Assembly: GCA_030038365.1 (NCBI GenBank)
Contig: JASHPA010000189.1
Location: 1 to 37,776, forward strand
Length of the DNA stretch: 37,776 nt
Direction: 5' to 3'
Source: Nitrososphaerales archaeon
GTDB lineage: Archaea; Thermoproteota; Nitrososphaeria; Nitrososphaerales; Gagatemarchaeaceae
Position numbers and translations under genes: made by a program. Positions 8,302-15,672 of this stretch are shown piece by piece (within the stretch, counting starts at the first letter, position 1; every line of letters starts with the position of its first letter). The notes below the pieces were generated by a model. That model searched no databases. It was not told the origin of the DNA and saw only the letters and a list, made by a program, of their open reading frames with translations.

Positions 8302-8448
8302 ATGATGAAGGACCCCGTGTGCGGAATGACGGTGGACGAGAAGGAGACGAAGCTGATTTCCGAACATGATGGGAAGAAGTTCTATTTCTGCTCCCAGGCA
8401 TGCAAAGCCGTCTTCGACAAGAACCCCCATAGATACGGTCACCAATAG
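8302..8448 (+). CDS. Small free-standing YHS-domain protein
   Basis: A 48-residue protein made of one YHS domain. It begins MMKDPVCGMTVDE, the canonical DPVCGM signature, and has FYFCSQACKAVFDKNP as its second metal half-site; C7, C30 and C34 are the likely ligands. Such small YHS proteins accompany copper and heavy-metal ATPases and may act as chaperones or sensors. It follows the CopT-like regulator by 58 nt, probably in the same transcript. It is notable that the ATPase across the divergent promoter appears to have lost its own DPVCG half. ATG 8302 and ATG 8305 are both possible starts. Confidence 0.85.
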   Translation: MMKDPVCGMTVDEKETKLISEHDGKKFYFCSQACKAVFDKNPHRYGHQ

Positions 8449-8569
8449 GCGATGTCGAGAATCTCTGGGCGAGGGCGGCTATCACGGAAACGTCCCTTTA
8501 CGGGCCGTCCCAGGGCTCCTGCTGAAGCTCGCGTCGTTTAACAATCTGGGATGACGACGCTCGTGGAAG

Positions 8570-9409
8570 ATGGTGAGCGTCTTCAACGAGGTACTCGGCA
8601 GGGAAGTCGTAGTGCCAGATCGGCCTTCGAGGATCATCAGTCTGAGTCCCGCGCTCACGGAGACGCTCTTTCTGCTTGGATTGGAGGAACGCGTCATTGG
8701 TGTCAGTGCCTTCTGCGCCAAGCCAGAGGCGGCCAAGATGAAGAGGAAAGTTGGTAGTTACAGTACCACCAATCTCGACCTGCTGCGGGGGATGAAGCCT
8801 GACTTGATAGTCGCAATCACGGGATACCAGAGAGACCTGTCCCTTAAGCTATCGAGCGAGTTTCCCGTCTACCCGATCACTCTACCGGTGTCGGTCAGCG
8901 GCATAGTCGACATGGTAGTCAAGCTCGGATTGGTCGTCGGAGAGGCAGAGAAGGCCTGGACACTCTCGGGCGTGCTCCTGAGGACGATTGCCGACACGAA
9001 GCCGGCAAAGACCAAGCCGAGAGTGTACGTCGAGATAGACCTCGGTGGCCCCGTCTCTTTCGGCGCTTACAGCTACATAGTCGATTCCATGCATCTCCTA
9101 GGGAGTTCTACGCTCTTCGATGGTGTCCGGTCAGAGTGGTTGACCCCCGACCTGAAGCAGGTAGCGTCCGAGGATCCGGACGTGATTTTCTATGAGGCGA
9201 AGATGTATTCGAAGTTTGGCCAACCCGACCTGGAACGCCTCATAGACAAGAGGGGCTGGAGGAATCTGAGCGCCGTAAGAGCAAATCATTGCTTCCTAGC
9301 CCCCGGGCCGCTCGACTTCCTGGCCCACCACGGGCCGACCTTCATCACCGAGACCTTGCCATGGCTCTCTGGGAGGCTCGACTACGCCTCGGAGCGCTCA
9401 AACCAGTGA
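8570..9409 (+). CDS. BtuF/FhuD-like periplasmic-binding-fold protein (no signal peptide)
   Basis: A 279-residue protein of the class III substrate-binding fold (Peripla_BP_2), the group of cobalamin and ferric-siderophore binding proteins. The N-terminal pattern RPSRIISLSPALTETLFLLGLEERVIGVSAFC is typical of BtuF-like proteins, followed by LLRGMKPDLIVAITGYQ and, in the second lobe, DSMHLLGSSTLFDG and RANHCFLAPGP. No signal peptide, lipobox or membrane anchor is visible, and no ABC permease or ATPase gene lies nearby. Many archaea carry such a cytoplasmic-looking version annotated as cobalamin-binding protein. A TATA-like CGTTTAACAATC lies about 31 nt before the ATG. The ligand is not established; vitamin B12 is the default guess. 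Confidence 0.75.
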   Translation: MVSVFNEVLGREVVVPDRPSRIISLSPALTETLFLLGLEERVIGVSAFCAKPEAAKMKRKVGSYSTTNLDLLRGMKPDLIVAITGYQRDLSLKLSSEFPVYPITLPVSVSGIVDMVVKLGLVVGEAEKAWTLSGVLLRTIADTKPAKTKPRVYVEIDLGGPVSFGAYSYIVDSMHLLGSSTLFDGVRSEWLTPDLKQVASEDPDVIFYEAKMYSKFGQPDLERLIDKRGWRNLSAVRANHCFLAPGPLDFLAHHGPTFITETLPWLSGRLDYASERSNQ

Positions 9410-9433
9410 AGGTCCGCGCGGTCGTCCCAAGAC

Positions 9434-10417
9434 CTATGATGTAATGACAGGGGCGATCGGGTAGGAACCGCAGGTCGTGCAGAACCTTGATTCAGGTCGC
9501 ACGTCACCGCCGCAGTCAGGACATCTGCATCTCGTCGTAGCGGTTGCTGAAGGGGGAGGGAAGATACTCCGATAGAACGAGTAGTACTGAAGATGCTCCT
9601 TGTCTCTGATTTTGACCCCATCCTTTGCCATGCTGCTGCTAACGCCCGCTCTGAACGCTTCATCAGAGACTCTTGCTTCGTAAAATCTCGGAAGATGGGT
9701 TGTGCCCGAACCATACTCGATCGGGGTCTTGACGCGCCAAGCTACCTCGCTTCCAATCATCTCCTCGAAGGCCTCGCGGAGGATCAACTTGCCGAATTTC
9801 TTACTATCGTGTACTCCAACAAGGTCGCTGGGACCGAGCGTCGCTGCGAAGGCTGCCACAGCGGGGTCAAGGAAGGGCAGCGAGGCCGACATGCTGAGCC
9901 CTGCGGCCATTGGTCCTGACGAAAAGTGCATGACTCTCCATAAGGCCCTCAGTTTGTCCATCAGTTCCTCAGAGCGAAGGTTGAAGCTGAAGCTGTAGCC
10001 CGCGAACAGCTCGTCGGCAGCGTCTCCGGTCATCGCCTTCGAGAAGCCTTCCTCTCTCGCAGCAAGCAAACCATGATAGACTGCCACACCGTTCCTAACT
10101 TCCATGGGGTCGAAGGTCTTGAGGATGCGTATGACCTGCGGAAGTTCCTCGTTAAGCATCTCTGGCGTAAGTCTCAGAAGGTTCCACTCGAGTCCTAGCT
10201 TTCGGGCGACCGACCGCGCGAAGGGGATATCTGGAGCGTCCGCTTCTGTGAATGCTACCGTGTAGCAGGCCGGCTTCGCACCTGCGATGACCGAGAGATG
10301 GGCCATGATTGTGGTATCCAAGCCGCCGGAGAACATAATCGAGTCGCCCATGTTCCTTTCAACACTCTCCATCAGGAGTGTCCTGCATCGAGCTACGGTG
10401 CCGGGCGGTACGGTCAT
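9434..10417 (-). CDS. Stand-alone asparagine-synthase-type ATP pyrophosphatase with C-terminal zinc ribbon
   Basis: A 327-residue protein matching only the synthetase half of asparagine synthase B. The PP-loop FSGGLDTT is at 29-36 and the second motif MTGDAADELFAGY is at 129-141. There is no N-terminal glutaminase domain and hence no Cys2 nucleophile, so it would need free ammonia, another amidotransferase, or have a different adenylation substrate. At the C-terminus CPDCGG (C299, C302) and CTTCG (C313, C316) form a zinc ribbon, which ordinary AsnB lacks. Its ATG overlaps the stop of the preceding CWC gene by 4 nt, so the two are translationally coupled, downstream of nrdA-nrdB. Asparagine synthesis is possible, but the zinc ribbon and operon make an RNA- or protein-modifying role equally open. 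Confidence 0.75.
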   Translation of the reverse strand: MTVPPGTVARCRTLLMESVERNMGDSIMFSGGLDTTIMAHLSVIAGAKPACYTVAFTEADAPDIPFARSVARKLGLEWNLLRLTPEMLNEELPQVIRILKTFDPMEVRNGVAVYHGLLAAREEGFSKAMTGDAADELFAGYSFSFNLRSEELMDKLRALWRVMHFSSGPMAAGLSMSASLPFLDPAVAAFAATLGPSDLVGVHDSKKFGKLILREAFEEMIGSEVAWRVKTPIEYGSGTTHLPRFYEARVSDEAFRAGVSSSMAKDGVKIRDKEHLQYYSFYRSIFPPPSATATTRCRCPDCGGDVRPESRFCTTCGSYPIAPVITS

Positions 10418-10635
10418 TCGCTGCTATCCTTCAGGGCTGGCCAGTTCTGACTCTGCAGGCATGCCGGGCAGATGCAGTCGGTCGTTAGGGCCTTGAGCGC
10501 TCGAAGACGCTCCTTCGAGACGGGGACGCTCTGGCACCAGCAGCCGAACCAGCGCTTGCAGGTAAAAGCGCTACCACAGAGAGCGCAGTTCAGCTCACGC
10601 TTGAGCATCCCCATCGCCTCTGTCGCGATCAACAC
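10414..10635 (-). CDS. Cys-rich CWC-family small protein (copy 1, full Cys set)
   Basis: A 73-residue protein with eight cysteines in the pattern of the Cys_rich_CWC family: CALCG (C17, C20), FTC (C26), GCWC (C32, C34), and DCICPACL (C54, C56, C59). This suggests two bound zinc ions or an iron site. Family function is unknown. It lies 40 nt after nrdB and overlaps the next gene by 4 nt, so it is probably in the nrdA-nrdB-CWC-PP-loop transcript. The frame opens with GTG at 10635; ATG codons at residues 8 and 10 are also possible starts because conservation only begins at RELNC. A diverged paralog lies at 19315-19611. Confidence 0.75.
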   Translation of the reverse strand: MLIATEAMGMLKRELNCALCGSAFTCKRWFGCWCQSVPVSKERLRALKALTTDCICPACLQSQNWPALKDSSE

Positions 10636-10674
10636 GATGGCGTCCCCGAATGGTGGGACCTGATCCTCGGCTCC

Positions 10675-11676
10675 CTATTCCCACTGCAGCTGTCCTCCCG
10701 TCTTGTATTCGGTCACGCGCGTCTCGAAGAAGTTCTTCTCCTTGCGCAGGTCCATGATTTCGCTCAGCCAGGGAAATGGGTTCTTTGAATCGTATACTCT
10801 TGGCAGGTTAATCCGCTCGAGGCGACGGTCGGCTATGTACTCGAGATACTCCCCAATCATGTCCGCGTTCACGCCGAGGACGCCTCGCGGCAAACAGTCC
10901 TCGGCATATTCGTGCTCCAATTCCACCCCGCGTCTGATGCTCTCAACGATAGACTGTTTGAAATCTTTTGTCCAAATCTCCGGGTTCTCCGCCGTTATGG
11001 CATTGATCAAATCGGACCCAAAGGCCAGGTGGATTGTTTCATCTCGCAGGATATACTGGAACTGTTCGCCTAGTCCTACCATCCTGTTATGGCGCAAGAA
11101 GTTCAGCATCATTACGAAGCCGGCGTAGAAGAAAATCCCCTCCATAATGACATAGTAACCTACCAGGTCAGAGACGAACTTCTGTATGTCGTTCGTCGTC
11201 CGGGTGGCGAATCCAGGGTCCATGAGCGACCGCGTCATATCGACGACGAACTCGTCCTTCTTCTTGATGCTCGGGATTCGAAGATACATGTTGTAGATGT
11301 CGTCTGGGTCGAGATTGAGCGAGTCGCAAGAGTAGATGAATGTCTCCGTGTGAATCGACTCCTCGTATGCTTGTCTCAACAGATACTGGCGGCACTCCGG
11401 ATTCGTTACGTGTCTGTATATCGAGAGGACGATGTTGTTGGCTGTCAGGCTCTCGGCGGTCGAGAAGAAGCCGAGGTTCCAGAGCATCAGGCGACGCTCG
11501 TCGTCGCTGAGCCCACCCTGCTTCTTCCAGAGCTCGATGTCCTGCTGCATGGGAATCTCCTCTGGAACCCAGTTGTTTGCGATACCCATGCGAAAGCACT
11601 CCCTGGCCCACTGATACTTGATCGGCAGAATTTTGTTGGGGTCCGTCTCGTCGCAGTTCAGGATTTTCTTGATCAT
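10675..11676 (-). CDS. nrdB: Class I ribonucleotide reductase small subunit, class Ic-like
   Basis: The 333-residue radical-generating subunit (R2) of aerobic ribonucleotide reductase, ferritin superfamily. Predicted metal ligands are E75 (AESLTANN), E106 and H109 (EESIHTETF), E179 (VIMEGIFF), and E213 and H216 (DETIH). The place of the usual radical tyrosine is F113, with Y115 two residues later, and the first ligand is Glu rather than Asp. These are the marks of class Ic R2 proteins such as that of Chlamydia trachomatis, which use a Mn(IV)/Fe(III) site instead of a tyrosyl radical. It begins 18 nt after nrdA ends, in the same transcript. The C-terminal tail that docks to NrdA is present (TGGQLQWE). 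Confidence 0.95.
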   Translation of the reverse strand: MIKKILNCDETDPNKILPIKYQWARECFRMGIANNWVPEEIPMQQDIELWKKQGGLSDDERRLMLWNLGFFSTAESLTANNIVLSIYRHVTNPECRQYLLRQAYEESIHTETFIYSCDSLNLDPDDIYNMYLRIPSIKKKDEFVVDMTRSLMDPGFATRTTNDIQKFVSDLVGYYVIMEGIFFYAGFVMMLNFLRHNRMVGLGEQFQYILRDETIHLAFGSDLINAITAENPEIWTKDFKQSIVESIRRGVELEHEYAEDCLPRGVLGVNADMIGEYLEYIADRRLERINLPRVYDSKNPFPWLSEIMDLRKEKNFFETRVTEYKTGGQLQWE

Positions 11677-11694
11677 GGTCTGTCGTCACCGCGG

Positions 11695-14475
11695 CTACTG
11701 GCACGATTCGCATTCGGGGTTGTCAACCGCACAGGCGGCAGGTGCCTGGTCTGGAACCAATTTCTCGGGAGTCCCCGCGAGCGCGGCGACCTCTGACTTG
11801 TGCTTCCAGGAAGTTGTGTCCAGGGTACTCTTCTCTATCGTGGAAGCACCCAAGGTCCTGAGGTAGTAGGTTGTCTTCAGGCCAAGAGCCCAGGCGAGGA
11901 AGTACACGTCTGATAGTGCGTTGCCCGATGTCGTGTTCGTGAAGATTGTAAGCGCCTGGCTTTGGTCAATCCACTTGCCGCGGCGGGCAGCCTGTCTAAT
12001 CAGCCATTGAGGGTCTATCTCGAAGGTCGTCCTGTATTTGTCCTTGACCGCCTTTGGGATACCTGAGACCTGCTGGATGTCGCCATCCCTATACTTGAGC
12101 TCCTCCACCATTGCCTGGGTCCAGAGACCGCGTGCCTTGAGGTCGTTTACCAGATATTCGTTGACGACCGTGAACTCTCCGCTCATGTTCGACTTGACAT
12201 ACAGGTTGTTGTAGGTCGGCTCGGTGGAAGGAAAGCAACCCGCTATGTTGGAGATGGTTGCTGTCGGTGCGATTGCGAGGCAGTTGGAGTTCCGCATACC
12301 GTGCTCCTTGATGGCCTGTCGGACGTGCGTCCAGTCGAGTGTGCTCTCTCTTGGGATATCTATCTCAATCTGTCGCTCCGTCTCTAGGATGTCTAGCGTA
12401 TCGAGCGGGAGGATACCCCTGTCCCATTTGGAACCCTTGAAGCTCTGATAGGCTCCGCGTTCCGCGGCAAGCTGGGTGGAAGCGAGAATCGCGTGGTAGG
12501 CGACCATCTCCATTATCCTATCGGAGAGCTCGACCGCCTCTTCCGAGTCCATCCTGACGTCCATCTTGTAGAGAGCATCCTGCCAGCCCATTATGCCCAG
12601 ACCGACAGGACGATGTTTCAGATTTGATTCCCTAGCCTCGCCGACCGGATAGTAGTTGATGTCTATCGAGTCGTCCAGCATGCGCATGGCTGTGACGATA
12701 GTGTCCCTGAGCAGTTCAGCATCTAGCTTCCCATCGCGTACGTGCACGGCGAGGTTTACCGAACCGAGGTTACAGACAGCGATTTCGCTCGAAGAGGTGT
12801 TGAGTGTTATCTCTGTGCAGAGGTTGGAGCTGTGAACGACGCCGGCATGATCCTGAGGCGAGCGTACGTTGCACGGATCCTTGAACGTAATCCAAGGGTG
12901 TCCGGTCTCATACAATGCCGAGATTATCTTTCTCCAGAGGTCTTTCGCCCTCACACTCTTGGTCAGCTTTACCAACCCTGCTTTGGCCTTCTCTTCGTAT
13001 GCGAGGTACCGGTCCTCGAAATCCTGCCCGTAGCTCTCGTGCAGGTCGGAGGTCTCATCGGGGGAGAAAAGCATCCACGACTGGTCTGACATTACGCGCT
13101 TCATGAACAGGTCCGGAACCCAGACCGCCGTGTCCATGTCGTGAGTCCGTCGGCGGTCATCTCCTGTATTCCGCCTAAGCTCAATGAAGTCCTCGATGTC
13201 GTAGTGCCAGACTTCGAGATAGGCACAGGTCGCACCGCGCCGCTTGCCGCTGCGGTTTATTGCGACCGTCGTATCATTCGCTATCTTGAGGAATGGGATT
13301 ACCCCTTGGCTCTCGACATGCGTGCTCGTGATCAGCGCGCCGGTTCCCCGAATGCGGGACCAGTCATTTCCGATTCCGCCCGACCACTTGGAAAGCTGAG
13401 CATTGTCGGCGATTGACTTGAAGATGCTCTCCAGCGAATCGTCGACGGTTGTGATGTAGCAGGAGCTCATCTGCGGACGCGGCGTACCCGAGTGGAAGAG
13501 GGTGGGAGTGGAGCTTACAAATCGGAGAGTGGAAAGAACGCCATAGAACTCGATAGCGCGATCCTCCTTCTTTCCTTCGTTCAGTGCTAGACCCAAGGCG
13601 ACCCGCATCCAGAACATTTGGGGTGTCTCGAGGCGCCTCCTGCCGTCGGAAGAACAGACGAAGTATCGGTCGTACAGCGTCTGCAAACCACGGTACGGGA
13701 TTAGCCCATCCCTCTCGAGGGCCAAGCTCTCTGCCAGCCGGTCGAGGTCGAATTCCAGAATCTTGGGACTGAGTTTCCCCTCTGCTACGGCGTCCTGCAG
13801 GTTGGCGATGAATGTGGTTCTGTAGGTCTCGGCGAATGTCCTCTGCCCATATTTGCGTCCAAAGACCTCGCGATAGAGCGAAGCGAGAAAGAGACGGGAC
13901 GTGATGGTCGAGTAAATGACTGGATCTCTCTCGACGAGAGAGCGGGAGGTCATCACCGCGAGTTGCGAGACTTGCTCCGTGGTCATGCCCTCGAACGCAC
14001 CTACCTCGCACTGGCGCGTTAGTTCCTCGACATCAACCACGCCATCGTAGCCGAAACAAGCTCGCTGGATGAAGGATTTCAGTTTCTCATGATTGAACGG
14101 CTCTCGAGTGCCGTCGCGTTTGACAAGGTTCAGAGATTCAGCTTGAATCCTGCGTAGGACATCCCTCTGCTTCTCTTCACGTAGTTCCTTGTGCCGCTCA
14201 CGATACAATATGTAGGCCTTGGCGATGTCGAAGTACCCAGAGACCATAAGGGTCTTCTCGACGATGTCTTGGATTCCCTCGACGGACGGCATGCGTTCGT
14301 CCGTATAGATTAGCTCCGCCTCCTTCAGAACCAGAGCCGTGAGTTCGTTTATCTTGGCATTCTCTGCCCTTCCGCGCACAGAGACCGTGGCCTTGATTAT
14401 GGCCGTCCGTATCTTCTGTGAATCAAATGTGTCTATGGAACCGTCTCTCTTTCTAATCTTCTGAAGTACGCTCAA
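11695..14475 (-). CDS. nrdA: Class I ribonucleotide reductase large subunit with two ATP cones
   Basis: The 926-residue catalytic subunit, which reduces ribonucleotides to deoxyribonucleotides. Two ATP-cone allosteric domains are visible, at about 3-95 (KRDGSIDTFDSQKI) and 118-205 (KRDGTREPFNHEKL). In the barrel, C339 (SSCYITT) and C568 (AVCNLGS) are the redox pair, and N551, C553 and E555 (NLCTE) form the thiyl-radical site. The C-terminal shuttle pair is C922 and C925 (CESCQ). All catalytic residues are present. The start is a TTG at 14475, about 29 nt from a TATA-like box at 14501-14508, so the message is probably leaderless. Duplicated ATP cones are common where NrdB is class Ic. Confidence 0.96.
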   Translation of the reverse strand: MSVLQKIRKRDGSIDTFDSQKIRTAIIKATVSVRGRAENAKINELTALVLKEAELIYTDERMPSVEGIQDIVEKTLMVSGYFDIAKAYILYRERHKELREEKQRDVLRRIQAESLNLVKRDGTREPFNHEKLKSFIQRACFGYDGVVDVEELTRQCEVGAFEGMTTEQVSQLAVMTSRSLVERDPVIYSTITSRLFLASLYREVFGRKYGQRTFAETYRTTFIANLQDAVAEGKLSPKILEFDLDRLAESLALERDGLIPYRGLQTLYDRYFVCSSDGRRRLETPQMFWMRVALGLALNEGKKEDRAIEFYGVLSTLRFVSSTPTLFHSGTPRPQMSSCYITTVDDSLESIFKSIADNAQLSKWSGGIGNDWSRIRGTGALITSTHVESQGVIPFLKIANDTTVAINRSGKRRGATCAYLEVWHYDIEDFIELRRNTGDDRRRTHDMDTAVWVPDLFMKRVMSDQSWMLFSPDETSDLHESYGQDFEDRYLAYEEKAKAGLVKLTKSVRAKDLWRKIISALYETGHPWITFKDPCNVRSPQDHAGVVHSSNLCTEITLNTSSSEIAVCNLGSVNLAVHVRDGKLDAELLRDTIVTAMRMLDDSIDINYYPVGEARESNLKHRPVGLGIMGWQDALYKMDVRMDSEEAVELSDRIMEMVAYHAILASTQLAAERGAYQSFKGSKWDRGILPLDTLDILETERQIEIDIPRESTLDWTHVRQAIKEHGMRNSNCLAIAPTATISNIAGCFPSTEPTYNNLYVKSNMSGEFTVVNEYLVNDLKARGLWTQAMVEELKYRDGDIQQVSGIPKAVKDKYRTTFEIDPQWLIRQAARRGKWIDQSQALTIFTNTTSGNALSDVYFLAWALGLKTTYYLRTLGASTIEKSTLDTTSWKHKSEVAALAGTPEKLVPDQAPAACAVDNPECESCQ

Positions 14476-14500
14476 CTCCTGTTTGCCTGCAAAGATTGGA

Positions 14501-14508
14501 TTTATACT
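14501..14508 (-). promoter_or_regulatory. TATA box of the nrdA operon
   Basis: Minus strand AGTATAAA, centred about 29 nt upstream of the TTG start of nrdA. This is the only clear promoter before the nrdA-nrdB-CWC-PP-loop run. Confidence 0.45.
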
Positions 14509-14841
14509 TATGGATGGATTAGCCAGCCATCACATAAAAAGACCGCTCGCCTCCAGTCTGCGGAGCCAGGCTCAGCACTTGACCGGTTATGTCTCCATTC
14601 GCTTGAAGTTGCTCCAGAAATCCCTCGCACCCTGTATGAACTCCCACCTGCTCAGGCAGTACCGCTTCGACACAGGCTATCTACTCTGGCTAAAGGAATT
14701 CGTCAGGAACTAGGGTGTTCGTCATTCCATGAAGCGTATTCGTTCCGGCCCGCAGCGACGATGCGTATCTAGGCCCATCCCCTCCCGGGGACACCATGTC
14801 TTCGCACAAGAGAACGGAAGTTGCGCTGCGTGTCAAGAGGA
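14509..14841. other. Intergenic stretch without a convincing gene
   Basis: About 330 nt between the nrdA promoter and the end of the next gene. Open frames exist (for example 76 codons from a TTG at 14483), but the first runs through the nrdA promoter and none looks like a known protein. A second TATA-like CACATAAAAAGAC lies at about 14531-14543 on the plus strand, so a small RNA is possible but unsupported. Confidence 0.3.
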
Positions 14842-15516
14842 TCACTGCCCGGAACTGCTGGTCCTTGGTCTGATGCGAAGCGGCCAGTTCCACACCGATT
14901 GCCTTCTCAGCTTCAGGTAAACCGTGCACACCACGAAGCAACTTACGCCAATGAACATTATCACTTCGTTCGTGAGCCAGCTCAGCCCCATCCCGTTGAG
15001 CTCATTCGAGAAGCCGATGTAGAACCAGTGATTATCGTCAAAAAACAGAATCGATCCAAGCAGGATGGGCGGCACGGAAAGCGCCCGAATTGATCTGACA
15101 ATCGAGCGCGAAGAGACTAGCCAGAGGGCAAAGGCAAGCGCAAACATGACGAACCATACGTCGTCGAAGACGTTGACGTTCTGCTCGACGCGTAAACCAG
15201 GCCACGTCTTTGGCCACGCGCAAGGGGAAGTGAAGGTGCCGCAGACGTGTACGCTGCCATAGGTCAGAAACTGGGCAAGGGACCAGATAGAAGCCGCCGG
15301 CGCAATCAAAATTTCGACTACGGGCGGCGTTCCAGGTTGGATGCCATACGAATTTATCGAAGTCGACTGGGTCACTCCGTACGAAGCCGCGCACACGGTC
15401 AAGATGAGCCACCAAACGGTGGAGGACGAAGCCAGAATCCGATGATGGACATCGAGAAATCCCGACACGCGTGACGAAAAGCGAGACATTCTGCTAGAAC
15501 GCTTGAGTATTGGCAT
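14842..15516 (-). CDS. Five-helix membrane protein with paired-Cys loop (family copy 2)
   Basis: Not a family I can name. The 224-residue protein has about five hydrophobic helices. The loop after helix 2 carries two cysteines (HVCGTFTSPCAWPK) and ends in FDDVW; helix 5 is preceded by SWLTNEVIMFI. These match, in order and spacing, the loop and the YGLTNKLVLEI segment of the protein at 1384-2067, so the two are likely distant paralogs. The paired cysteines probably face outside and could form a disulfide. ATG 15516 and ATG 15492 are both possible starts; upstream I see no clear TATA box at the right distance. It is next to, and divergent from, an aspartoacylase-like gene. Confidence 0.55.
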   Translation of the reverse strand: MPILKRSSRMSRFSSRVSGFLDVHHRILASSSTVWWLILTVCAASYGVTQSTSINSYGIQPGTPPVVEILIAPAASIWSLAQFLTYGSVHVCGTFTSPCAWPKTWPGLRVEQNVNVFDDVWFVMFALAFALWLVSSRSIVRSIRALSVPPILLGSILFFDDNHWFYIGFSNELNGMGLSWLTNEVIMFIGVSCFVVCTVYLKLRRQSVWNWPLRIRPRTSSSGQ

Positions 15517-15639
15517 TGGTCAGGCAGTTATTCGGGAAAGTCGAAGGTCATAGGCGTTGGAGAGGAATCTTAGGAGGAAGTGTTCCCGAAGACGATGCCT
15601 GCATGCAGCACAGGCAGCGCGTTAGACGGAACCCTCAAT

Positions 15640-15649
15640 GGTTAAATCC
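15640..15649 (+). promoter_or_regulatory. TATA box of the aspartoacylase-like gene
   Basis: GGTTAAATCC is centred about 28 nt before the TTG at 15673, which supports a leaderless TTG start. Confidence 0.4.
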
Positions 15650-15672
15650 CCAACATCCACCTCTCGTCAGAA

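Noticed and set aside
14483-14713. 76-codon plus-strand frame after nrdA
   Set aside because: It starts with TTG inside the nrdA promoter region, has no recognisable domain, and no ribosome-binding site or TATA box at the right distance.
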